From the NCBI RefSeq assembly GCF_003148625.1, contig NZ_QGGO01000010.1, positions 112,584 through 176,583 on the forward strand: a stretch of DNA of 64,000 nt, in the 5' to 3' direction. Under the pieces are notes generated by a model, which did no database searches, was not told the origin of the DNA, and saw nothing but the letters and a program-made list of their open reading frames with translations. Both the position numbers and the translations under genes were made by a program. Below are positions 55,986 to 63,058 of this stretch, piece after piece; the stretch's first letter is position 1, and each line of letters starts with the position of its first letter. The stretch is from Arcicella aurantiaca. GTDB taxonomy: Bacteria > Bacteroidota > Bacteroidia > Cytophagales > Spirosomataceae.

Positions 55986-56564
55986 GTGAAAAAATATTAC
56001 GTTTACTTCTGTTTCATTTTACTGACTTTCGCCCAAATATCTTGTCAGGATAAAAAGCAAAACGCTGAAACTGACACAACAGCCACTGCTGATACAACAG
56101 CAAAAGTGAGTTCTCTTGAAAATTATAGCCCAATCTTTCAGGCAATTCTAAAATCTGACGCTGGCATGGCACGTGGCGTAAGTATTGGAGATAATATTGA
56201 AACTATCCAAGAAACAACACTTCCTGCCGAAACCCAACCAGAAAATGGAAAAGGTTTTACCGAATATTTTGATGATACCGACCTAAATTTTGCAGATATT
56301 GCTTACATAAAAGACGCTGAAAATAAGGTTGGAGCTATTTCTATTGATGTTTATATCGAAAGACAAACGGCAGTTGATAGCCTTATGAACGAATTTAAAG
56401 GTTATTTTGACAAAAAATACGGACAAGGAAAAGGTATTTCTAAAATGAGTACGTGGAAATTACCAGATGCTCAAAACGAACTGTTACTTCAAAACGTAAG
56501 CACTGCAAAAGACCCGGGTTTGAAGATTATTTTTGCTAAAAGCGGAGATAAAATGTTGCAATAA
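55986..56564 (+). CDS. Small lipoprotein of unknown function
   Basis: The start chosen is GTG 55986 (VKKYYVYFCFILLTFAQISC), which puts two lysines before a hydrophobic stretch and a lipobox AQISC with Cys at residue 20; the frame is also open from TTG 55950. The mature part is about 172 residues: a Thr/Ala-rich linker, then a mixed alpha/beta domain (GDNIETIQETTLPAETQPEN, AISIDVYIERQTAVDSLM, FDKKYGQGKGISKMSTWKLP). No family is recognised. It is monocistronic with its own promoter and terminator. Confidence 0.75.
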   Translation: MKKYYVYFCFILLTFAQISCQDKKQNAETDTTATADTTAKVSSLENYSPIFQAILKSDAGMARGVSIGDNIETIQETTLPAETQPENGKGFTEYFDDTDLNFADIAYIKDAENKVGAISIDVYIERQTAVDSLMNEFKGYFDKKYGQGKGISKMSTWKLPDAQNELLLQNVSTAKDPGLKIIFAKSGDKMLQ

Positions 56565-56601
56565 ATGTATAACAGATTTCTAATCTGTTTATGTTATTTT
56601 T

Positions 56602-56624
56602 GACAGGTTGGAAACCTGTCCTAC
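56602..56624. repeat. REP unit (GTAG + GACAGGTT/AACCTGTC hairpin)
   Basis: Read on the minus strand, GTAG is followed by gacaggtt, loop tcc, and aacctgtc. Two relatives occur at 62826-62908. A smaller cagatt/aatctg hairpin precedes it. Confidence 0.8.
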
Positions 56625-56627
56625 CTC

Positions 56628-56659
56628 AAAAACTGTCATTGCACGATGACAGTTTTTTT
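56628..56659 (+). terminator. Rho-independent terminator
   Basis: aaaaactgtcat pairs with atgacagttttt, loop tgcacg, followed by extra T. It ends the lipoprotein transcript just before the nrtR control region. Confidence 0.85.
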
Positions 56660-56675
56660 ATGTCCAAAATTTCAT

Positions 56676-56745
56676 TGTGTAAAATTTACACTTTAAAATT
56701 TGGAAGTAAAATTTTAATTATTAATCTTTGCGTAATAATTACACT
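56676..56745 (+). promoter_or_regulatory. Two tandem palindromic operators upstream of nrtR
   Basis: TGTGTAAAATTTACACT (56676-56692) and TGCGTAATAATTACACT (56729-56745) are near-identical 17-bp palindromes. The similarity extends to TTG on the left and TTTnAAA on the right. Their starts are 53 bp apart, five helical turns, so a dimer or tetramer could bind both on one DNA face. The second ends 13 bp before the ATG. Position suggests autoregulation by NrtR (inference). Confidence 0.6.
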
Positions 56746-56758
56746 TTGAAACAAAAAA

Positions 56759-57460
56759 ATGAAAGAGCAATTTTATAAATATCAATACCCTCACCCAGCC
56801 GTTACGGTGGACTGTATTATTTTTGGTTTTGACGGACAAAACCTCAAAGTGATGCTGATTCAACGGAAAAGTGAGCCTTTTGCTAAAATGTGGGCATTGC
56901 CCGGGGCTTTTGTTGATGAAAATGAATCTTTAGAAAGTTGTGCCGAACGTGTTTTACAGAAAGAAGGAAATATTTCGGGTGTGTACTTGGAGCAACTTTT
57001 TACGTTTGGCTCGCCCTCCCGTGACCCACGTGAACGAGTAATTTCAGTAGCGTATATGGGACTTGTTAAAACGGCAGATTTTGAATTGATTGCAGGGAAC
57101 GATGAATTGCAGATTGAGTGGAAAGATATTTTGGAAGTTGGAAATTTAGCCTTCGACCATAATCTTATTTTAACAACGGCTATTGATAGAATCAGAGGAA
57201 AAATCAGGTATCAGCCTATTGGTTTTGAGTTGATGAATGCCAAATTTACCATTCCACAATTGCAACAATTGTACGAAGCTATTTTAGGAAAATCGCTCGA
57301 CCGTCGGAATTTTAGAAAGAAATTATTATCCATGCAAATTCTAAAACAATTACCCGAAAAACAACAAAACGTAGCTCACAAAGCCGCATCATATTACGAA
57401 TTCGATAGAGAACGATATGACGTTTTGATGAAAGAAGGAATTTATTTGGAATTGGTGTAG
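56759..57460 (+). CDS. nrtR: NrtR-type Nudix/winged-helix transcription regulator
   Basis: 233 residues: a Nudix-like domain (about 1-145) and a C-terminal winged helix (about 150-230: FTIPQLQQLYEAILGKSLDRRNFRKK). In the family, the Nudix domain senses ADP-ribose or related molecules and the winged helix represses NAD-synthesis genes; Bacteroidota also have sugar-sensing relatives (AraR/XylR type). The adjacent nadM and nadV genes argue for NAD control here. The Nudix box is degenerate: positions 64-69 read RVLQKE where active enzymes have RExxEE, so hydrolysis is unlikely while ligand binding may persist. First gene of a four-gene plus-strand unit. Confidence 0.85.
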   Translation: MKEQFYKYQYPHPAVTVDCIIFGFDGQNLKVMLIQRKSEPFAKMWALPGAFVDENESLESCAERVLQKEGNISGVYLEQLFTFGSPSRDPRERVISVAYMGLVKTADFELIAGNDELQIEWKDILEVGNLAFDHNLILTTAIDRIRGKIRYQPIGFELMNAKFTIPQLQQLYEAILGKSLDRRNFRKKLLSMQILKQLPEKQQNVAHKAASYYEFDRERYDVLMKEGIYLELV

Positions 57461-57463
57461 AAT

Positions 57464-57610
57464 AGGTGTTGGGGGTCAGGATTTAGGGGTTAGTGTACAA
57501 TTGCAAATTAATCTCTCCAAAACCAATCAACTAAAACTTTAAAAATAATGTAGGTAGATTTTAGAGGTTCGTAGTCTCGTCACAAATAGACCCCCTAAAA
57601 CCAAACACCT
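57464..57610. repeat. Imperfect inverted repeat in the nrtR-nadM gap
   Basis: aggtgttgggggtc (from 57464) is complementary to parts of gaccccctaaaaccaaacacct (ending at 57610). The 175-bp gap could fold over this; it may be a repeat insertion or a processing/attenuation hairpin. A weak TACACT-like half operator lies at about 57490-57505. No other gene is seen. Confidence 0.4.
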
Positions 57611-57635
57611 AAAAACTAAAACCTGAGAAAAAATC

Positions 57636-58517
57636 ATGAAAAACATACAAGAAATAGGCGTTATTGTTGGGCGTTTTCAAGTGCCAGCGTTGCACGTTGC
57701 TCATCAAGAATTAATTCAGCGAGTGATTGATAATCATAAAAGAGTTATTATTTTTTTAGGCGTTACACCCGTTTTAGTTACCAAGAAAAACCCGCTTGAT
57801 TTCATTACACGCAAAGAAATGATTTTGAAATTGTTTCCCAACGTAACAGTTTTGGCTTTGCCAGATATGCCTTACGATACTGATTGGAGCAGAGAATTGG
57901 ACAAAAGAATCAGAGAAGTTGCTCCTGTTGGTGACGTTCTATTATATGGTGGTCGAGATAGTTTTAGAGGTGCATACACAGGCAATTTTGAAACTACCGA
58001 AATAGAACAAATTGCCAATTTCTCAGGCACAGAAATCCGCAAAGAAGTAAGTCAGGAAACGAAAGCAAGTCCAGATTTTAGAGCAGGGGTAATTTTTGCC
58101 GCTTACAATCAATATCCAAAAGTATTTCCAACCGTTGATGTTGCTATTTTGAAAGGGAATGAACTTTTATTAGGACGAAAACCACATCAAACGTTATTCA
58201 GATTTATTGGCGGTTTTGTTGACCCAACCGACGATAATTTTGAGCAAACTGCTGCCCGTGAAGCCCAAGAAGAAACAGGTGTGGAAGTAGGCAATTTGCA
58301 ATACGTTGGCACGGCAAGAATTGACGATTGGCGATATAGACACGAAGAAGATAAAATTATCACGACACTTTTTAAAGCCGATTATATCTCAGGTGAAGCC
58401 ATTGCCCAAGATGACATTGCAGAGCTAAAATGGTTTAAAATTAGCGATTTGAGGGAGGAAGATTTTGTGGTTGAACATCGAGTTTTGTGGAGGTTATTGA
58501 AAGAGAAACTTGTCTGA
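57636..58517 (+). CDS. nadM: Bifunctional NMN adenylyltransferase / Nudix hydrolase
   Basis: 293 residues. The N-terminal NMN adenylyltransferase (about 1-170) has GRFQVPALHVAH, where H20 and H23 fill the HxGH motif but with Ala in place of Gly, and SGTEIRKEV for the second ATP motif. The C-terminal Nudix domain (about 175-293) has an intact box ending AAREAQEETGV, so it should hydrolyse ADP-ribose or a related dinucleotide. It makes NAD from NMN and ATP, the step after NadV, and recycles ADP-ribose. It lies between nrtR and nadV in the operon; the next gene starts 48 bp downstream. Confidence 0.92.
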   Translation: MKNIQEIGVIVGRFQVPALHVAHQELIQRVIDNHKRVIIFLGVTPVLVTKKNPLDFITRKEMILKLFPNVTVLALPDMPYDTDWSRELDKRIREVAPVGDVLLYGGRDSFRGAYTGNFETTEIEQIANFSGTEIRKEVSQETKASPDFRAGVIFAAYNQYPKVFPTVDVAILKGNELLLGRKPHQTLFRFIGGFVDPTDDNFEQTAAREAQEETGVEVGNLQYVGTARIDDWRYRHEEDKIITTLFKADYISGEAIAQDDIAELKWFKISDLREEDFVVEHRVLWRLLKEKLV

Positions 58518-58565
58518 ACATTAAAAATATCACGCTTTAAAAGCATAAACTAAAAAAATAAAATT

Positions 58566-59969
58566 ATGCAACCAAATATAATCTTATTGACCGACAGTTA
58601 TAAACTAAGTCATTACAAACAATATCCTGCGGGAACAAGTCAAATTTATAGCTATTTTGAAAGTCGTGGAGGTGAATTTGAAGGCGTAACTTTCTTTGGA
58701 TTACAATATTTATTGAAAGAATATCTCGAAGGACAAGTGGTTACGCAAGAGAAAATTGACCGTGCGGATAAAATTTACGCTGCCCATTTTGGCACTGAAA
58801 AACTATTCAACAAAGCAGGTTGGGAATACATTTTACACACCCACAACGGGCATTTACCTATCCGTATAAAAGCGGTAGCAGAAGGTACAGTTATTCCAAC
58901 ACATAATGTAATGTTGACCATTGAAAATACCGACCCAAATTGTTTTTGGCTTACTAATTTCTTGGAAACACTTTTGCTTCAATTGTGGTATCCTTGCACA
59001 GTAGCCACTATTAGCCGAGAAGTTAAAACGTTGATTACAAAATATTTAGAAGAAACTGGCGACCCAAGCACGATTGATTTCAAACTCCATGATTTTGGCT
59101 TTAGAGGTGTCAGTAGCGTACAAAGTGCGGGTATTGGTGGAGCGGCTCACTTGGTAAACTTTATGGGAACAGACACCGTAGCGGCTTTAACTTTTATTCA
59201 AGAATACTATGCCCCCTTCCCTGTTGGGGAAGGGTTGGGGATGGGGTTTCCAATGTTTGGCTTTAGTATTCCTGCGGCGGAACATAGCACCATTACCAGT
59301 TGGGGACGTGATAATGAAACCGATGCTTACCAAAATATGCTTCAACAATATCCAGAAGGTTTGGTGGCAGTAGTGAGTGATAGCTACGATATTTATAACG
59401 CTTGCGAAAAGATTTGGGGAGAGGTTTTAAAAGATAATATTCTACAAAGAAATGGAACACTCGTGGTACGTCCTGACAGTGGAGAACCGAAAGATGTGGT
59501 GCTAAAATGTACGCAAATTTTAGGCGAAAAAATCGGGTATAGCATCAATGAAAAAGGGTACAAAGTATTGAACCCGAAAATCAGAATTATACAGGGCGAC
59601 GGTGTGAATTATGAAAGTATTGGTGAGATTTTGGAACACCTAAAAAAACACGGTTGGAGTGCCGACAATGTGGCTTTTGGCATGGGTGGTGCATTGCTAC
59701 AAAAAGTACATAGAGATACCCAAAAATTTGCCTTCAAATGCAGTTGTGCAACCGTAAATGGCGAAGACCGTGACGTATATAAAGACCCCGCAACCGACCA
59801 CGGCAAAAAGAGTAAAAGAGGTCGTTTGAAATTGGTAAAAGAAAATGAAATGTACATCACCAAAGCCATTAACGAAGACGGTGAGGATATTTTACAGACT
59901 GTTTTTGAGAACGGCAAAATCTTGAGAGAAATTGATTTTCAAGGGGTTAAGGAGAATAATTTAAAATAA
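58566..59969 (+). CDS. nadV: Nicotinamide phosphoribosyltransferase
   Basis: A 467-residue NAMPT-family enzyme that makes NMN from nicotinamide and PRPP. Conserved segments are TDSYKLSHYKQYP, SYFESRGGEFEGVTFFGLQYLL, HDFGFRGVSSVQSAGIGGAAH, the phosphorylatable histidine H240 in AAEHSTITSWG, VRPDSGEPKDVV and FGMGGALLQKVHRDT. With nadM it forms a two-step nicotinamide salvage route to NAD. Residues 216-228 are encoded by a GC-rich palindromic repeat and form an insertion compared with other NAMPTs. abiH begins 12 nt after the stop. Confidence 0.94.
   Translation: MQPNIILLTDSYKLSHYKQYPAGTSQIYSYFESRGGEFEGVTFFGLQYLLKEYLEGQVVTQEKIDRADKIYAAHFGTEKLFNKAGWEYILHTHNGHLPIRIKAVAEGTVIPTHNVMLTIENTDPNCFWLTNFLETLLLQLWYPCTVATISREVKTLITKYLEETGDPSTIDFKLHDFGFRGVSSVQSAGIGGAAHLVNFMGTDTVAALTFIQEYYAPFPVGEGLGMGFPMFGFSIPAAEHSTITSWGRDNETDAYQNMLQQYPEGLVAVVSDSYDIYNACEKIWGEVLKDNILQRNGTLVVRPDSGEPKDVVLKCTQILGEKIGYSINEKGYKVLNPKIRIIQGDGVNYESIGEILEHLKKHGWSADNVAFGMGGALLQKVHRDTQKFAFKCSCATVNGEDRDVYKDPATDHGKKSKRGRLKLVKENEMYITKAINEDGEDILQTVFENGKILREIDFQGVKENNLK
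59211..59249. repeat. In-frame palindromic repeat inside nadV
   Basis: CCCTTCCC (59214-59221) pairs perfectly with GGGAAGGG (59227-59234), loop tgttg, followed by ttggggatgggg. This GC-rich word string is a dispersed repeat type and contrasts with the surrounding AT-rich gene. It encodes APFPVGEGLGMGF in frame. Confidence 0.7.
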
Positions 59970-59981
59970 AAAATAGAGAAA

Positions 59982-61067
59982 ATGAAAAAAACAGAAAGAA
60001 ATAAGTTAGTAATCATTGGTAATGGGTTCGACTTGGCACATAGATTTGAAACAAGTTATAGTGATTTTATAGAGTGGTATAAAGAGGATTGTATGAAAAG
60101 AGCAACAGAGAATTCACATTATACTGATGATTTGATAGAAATAACAAGAGTGGACTCTCGAAATACGCTTTCTCAATTAAAACCAAAGAACTCCTTGCTT
60201 GAGTTACAAAAAGATAATAATAATAATGACATTCAACTAAGGTATTCGCATCTTTTAGATCGTCTAATTAAACTTAATTCAGGGTTCAATTGGATTAACA
60301 TTGAAAATGAATTTTATGCGTATATAGTTGAGATATACAAATTGCATATTTCGGATTCAAGTAATGTAAATAATCCTACTTGCATAGAAAGTTTAAGCCT
60401 GTTAAACCAAAAATTTAATTGTTTAAGAAATAAATTAGAAGAGTATTTAACTATTATTCAACAAAATGATATTGAGAATCTCAACCCAAATTTCATTCAA
60501 AATTTTGGAAATATTGTCCAAGATGAGTGGTATAATAGTTTTAAGAATACTGACAAAAAGATTGTATTTCTCAATTTTAACTATACGAATACCATAGAAC
60601 ATTACACTAAAAATGCAAACACAGGAAATACAAAAGAGGAACTAATTTACATACATGGAAAACTAAATGACCCAAATAACCCTATAATTTTTGGTTATGG
60701 AGATGAAATAGATGAGTATTATAAGAAAATTGAAGAATTAAATATTAATTCGTTCCTTTATCATTTTAAATCATTTGGCTATTTTAAAACAAATAACTAT
60801 CAGAAGCTTTTAAGTTTTATTGAGTCTGATTTATTTGATGTAGAAATTGTAGGACATTCTTGTGGACTTTCTGATAGAGTTCTCTTAAATACAATTTTTG
60901 AACATGATAATTGTGAGGCGATTAAGATTCACTATTATGAAAATGCTAATGGAGAAAATGATTACACTTATAAAACACAAGAAATTTCGAGGCATTTTAA
61001 TGATAAAGCTAAAATGAGAAAACGGATAGTGAATTTTAGTGAATGTCAAGCACTTATTTGCAAATAA
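59982..61067 (+). CDS. abiH: AbiH-family phage abortive-infection protein
   Basis: 361 residues. Family features are the N-terminal nucleotide-binding-like motif LVIIGNGFDLAHRFETSYSDF (first 20 residues or so after the start), the central VFLNFNYTNTIEHYTK, YIHGKLNDPNNPIIFGYGDE, and VEIVGHSCGLSDRVLLNTIF near the C terminus. AbiH proteins give abortive infection against phages; the mechanism is not established, though their fold is grouped with SIR2-like/DHS NAD-binding proteins (knowledge of the family, not visible here). It starts 12 nt after nadV and so is likely in the same transcript. It is visibly more AT-rich than nadM and nadV, suggesting separate acquisition. Length is normal and no residues are obviously missing. 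Confidence 0.88.
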   Translation: MKKTERNKLVIIGNGFDLAHRFETSYSDFIEWYKEDCMKRATENSHYTDDLIEITRVDSRNTLSQLKPKNSLLELQKDNNNNDIQLRYSHLLDRLIKLNSGFNWINIENEFYAYIVEIYKLHISDSSNVNNPTCIESLSLLNQKFNCLRNKLEEYLTIIQQNDIENLNPNFIQNFGNIVQDEWYNSFKNTDKKIVFLNFNYTNTIEHYTKNANTGNTKEELIYIHGKLNDPNNPIIFGYGDEIDEYYKKIEELNINSFLYHFKSFGYFKTNNYQKLLSFIESDLFDVEIVGHSCGLSDRVLLNTIFEHDNCEAIKIHYYENANGENDYTYKTQEISRHFNDKAKMRKRIVNFSECQALICK

Positions 61068-61176
61068 AATCTCTCAATAATTTATTCGAACTATGAGTTT
61101 TAAGATTCAAAAATTATAGGATTAATTTGTCGGTCTTTTCAACCAACACAACGACAAATATTTGGCGTATTTTATG

Positions 61177-61328
61177 GTAGAGACGTTTCCTGAAACGTCT
61201 TGCGGAAAAACAAATCGAAGAAATATTAATCCTCCATTTATTCGTCTGAAGACGTTTTTTGAAATGTTTATGACAAATAAATGGACAATTATTTATTCGT
61301 CCGAAGACGTTTCAGGAAACGTCTCTAC
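61177..61328. repeat. Inverted pair of REP units overlapping the permease stop codon
   Basis: Arms at 61177-61200 and 61305-61328 are perfectly complementary over 24 bp. Each is GTAG plus its own hairpin (agacgtttc / gaaacgtct). Degenerate third copies lie around 61243-61266. The stop of the APC permease gene (61325-61327) is the TAG of the right-hand GTAG. It also separates abiH from the convergent permease; the preceding 61068-61176 holds nothing recognisable. Confidence 0.85.
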
Positions 61329-62740
61329 GATTTCTTCTTTGCCCAATAAAAATAAAAAGGCAAACCCGTCGCCATTAATCCTAAACCGCTCAGGGCTTCG
61401 TAAGGTTTTTCAATTAATGTATTGATAATCAGGGCAACACAGAATAAAATAAAAATAGCGGGTACTACTGGATAACCAATTACTTTGTACGGGCGAGGAG
61501 TGTCAGGCATAGTTCTACGCAAAATAAAAACACCTAAAGCCGTTGCTCCGTAAAAGATAAATGCCGCAAAAATTAACATATCGGTCAACTGGTCGAATGT
61601 ACCAGAAAGCACCAAAAGGCAAGTCCAGATAGCTTGAATAAACAAGGCTTTTGATGGCGTATTGTATTTTGGGTGAATATAATCTACCTTCTTAAAAAAC
61701 ATATTATCACGAGCCATAGCATAGAACAATCTCGAAGCCAATAAAATAGTTGTACTCGAACAATTGAAAGTAGCAACCAATATTAACCCAGAAATCAGCA
61801 AGCTACCCCATGAGCCTAAAAAGCTATTAACAACAGCTACGGCAGCAATTCCATTCTTGGATTCGTAAATATTGATAAATTCATCAATCGGTAAAATATA
61901 GAGATACACAAAATTCATCAACAAGTACGTCACAATAACAATAACCATTCCGCTGATGAGTGCCAAAGGTAAATTTCGTTGTGGATTTTTCATTTCTCCC
62001 CCAATAAAACCCACACTTGCCCAACCTTCATAACCCCAAAATGCACTTAAACAAGCCAATGCTAATGCCTTAAATAGCACTCCTCCCGACATCGTATCGG
62101 CATTGTATTTTACGCTATTCGTCGTGATATTATCAATGCTTCCCACACTTGATGTTAGCCCCAATATAATGATTGTCAACATCACAATAAACATCAACGC
62201 CGTTAATACACGACTAAGATTTTCGCCCAATTTGAGTCCACGATAATTGAAATAGGTTTGAAAAATTATCAAAGCAATGGCAACTAACTTTACGCTTAAA
62301 TTATCAAAAAGATGTAAGCCGAAAAAGCTAAAATCCGATAGAGCTTTTGAAGTTTCTGGAAAAACAACGAGCGTATTTAACGATTGGGCAAAAACATAAG
62401 CAATAGAAGCAATAGAAGCGGTACGGATTACAGCGAAGTTTGTCCAACCAAAAAGAAAAGCGAAAAAACGGTTGTAGATTTTCTTGAAATAGACAAAATC
62501 TCCGCCCGAATCTGCCAACATACTGGCAACTTCGGCATTTGACAATGTACCTGCCAAACTTATCAAACCTGCTAATAACCAAGCTATTAATACTAAAACG
62601 GGAGATTGTAATTCTGCCGACATGGCAGCAACTTTCTTGAAAACGCCTGTTCCAATAACGGAACTGATAATTAAAACAATTGCTGAAATTAAACCAATAG
62701 AACGGACTAATTGCCCTTGATTATTAGAGGATTCTTGCAT
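61325..62740 (-). CDS. APC-family amino acid permease
   Basis: A 471-residue, 12-helix transporter of the APC superfamily (LAT-like branch). Helix 1 carries the unwound IISSVIGTGVFKKVAAMS motif for substrate binding, followed by AWLLAGLISLAGTLSNAEVASM, GGDFVYFKKIYNRFFAFLFGW, AFWGYEGWASVGFIGGEMKNPQRNLPLAL and a C-terminal RRTMPDTPRPYKVIGYPVVP. It takes up or exchanges amino acids. No operon partner. The C terminus (WAKKKS-stop) reaches into the REP pair. Confidence 0.92.
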   Translation of the reverse strand: MQESSNNQGQLVRSIGLISAIVLIISSVIGTGVFKKVAAMSAELQSPVLVLIAWLLAGLISLAGTLSNAEVASMLADSGGDFVYFKKIYNRFFAFLFGWTNFAVIRTASIASIAYVFAQSLNTLVVFPETSKALSDFSFFGLHLFDNLSVKLVAIALIIFQTYFNYRGLKLGENLSRVLTALMFIVMLTIIILGLTSSVGSIDNITTNSVKYNADTMSGGVLFKALALACLSAFWGYEGWASVGFIGGEMKNPQRNLPLALISGMVIVIVTYLLMNFVYLYILPIDEFINIYESKNGIAAVAVVNSFLGSWGSLLISGLILVATFNCSSTTILLASRLFYAMARDNMFFKKVDYIHPKYNTPSKALFIQAIWTCLLVLSGTFDQLTDMLIFAAFIFYGATALGVFILRRTMPDTPRPYKVIGYPVVPAIFILFCVALIINTLIEKPYEALSGLGLMATGLPFYFYWAKKKS

Positions 62741-62825
62741 GAAAAGGTTTCTTGTGTTTATGATATAGCTTACAAATTAAGGATTTATCCGACGTAAATT
62801 ACATTTTGAGGCTATTTTCTATTTC

Positions 62826-62908
62826 GTAAAACAGGTTTCCAACTTGTTAATCGGAATAATGTTGACAGGTTTAACGGACTGTATTGACAGGTTGAAAACC
62901 TGTACTAC
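62826..62908. repeat. REP units of the GACAGGTT family in inverted orientation
   Basis: The left unit (62826-62848) reads GTAA-aacaggtt-tcc-aacttgtt. The right unit (62886-62908), on the other strand, reads GTAG-tacaggtt-ttc-aacctgtc. A degenerate copy lies between. Same family as 56602-56624. Confidence 0.75.
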
Positions 62909-62986
62909 TGATGTAGAAATATAAAACCTTGTGTCTTCGTGGCTTTTACGTTAATTTTGAAAACTTTTATCATTTTACGTCGAGTA

Positions 62987-63018
62987 AACGCAGGCAGGGT
63001 TTGAACCCTGCCTGCGTT
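62987..63018. repeat. Perfect GC-rich hairpin upstream of waaA
   Basis: aacgcaggcagggtt pairs with aaccctgcctgcgtt, loop tg. It lies 40 bp before the waaA start, so it is in the leader or promoter region; it could be a repeat unit or a regulatory hairpin. Confidence 0.75.
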
Positions 63019-63058
63019 GAATAACAAAACTTTCAAATAAATATTAATACAAACATCA

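Noticed and set aside
61162-61425. 87-residue plus-strand frame across the REP pair
   Set aside because: It reads through the palindrome into the antisense of the permease; no independent support.
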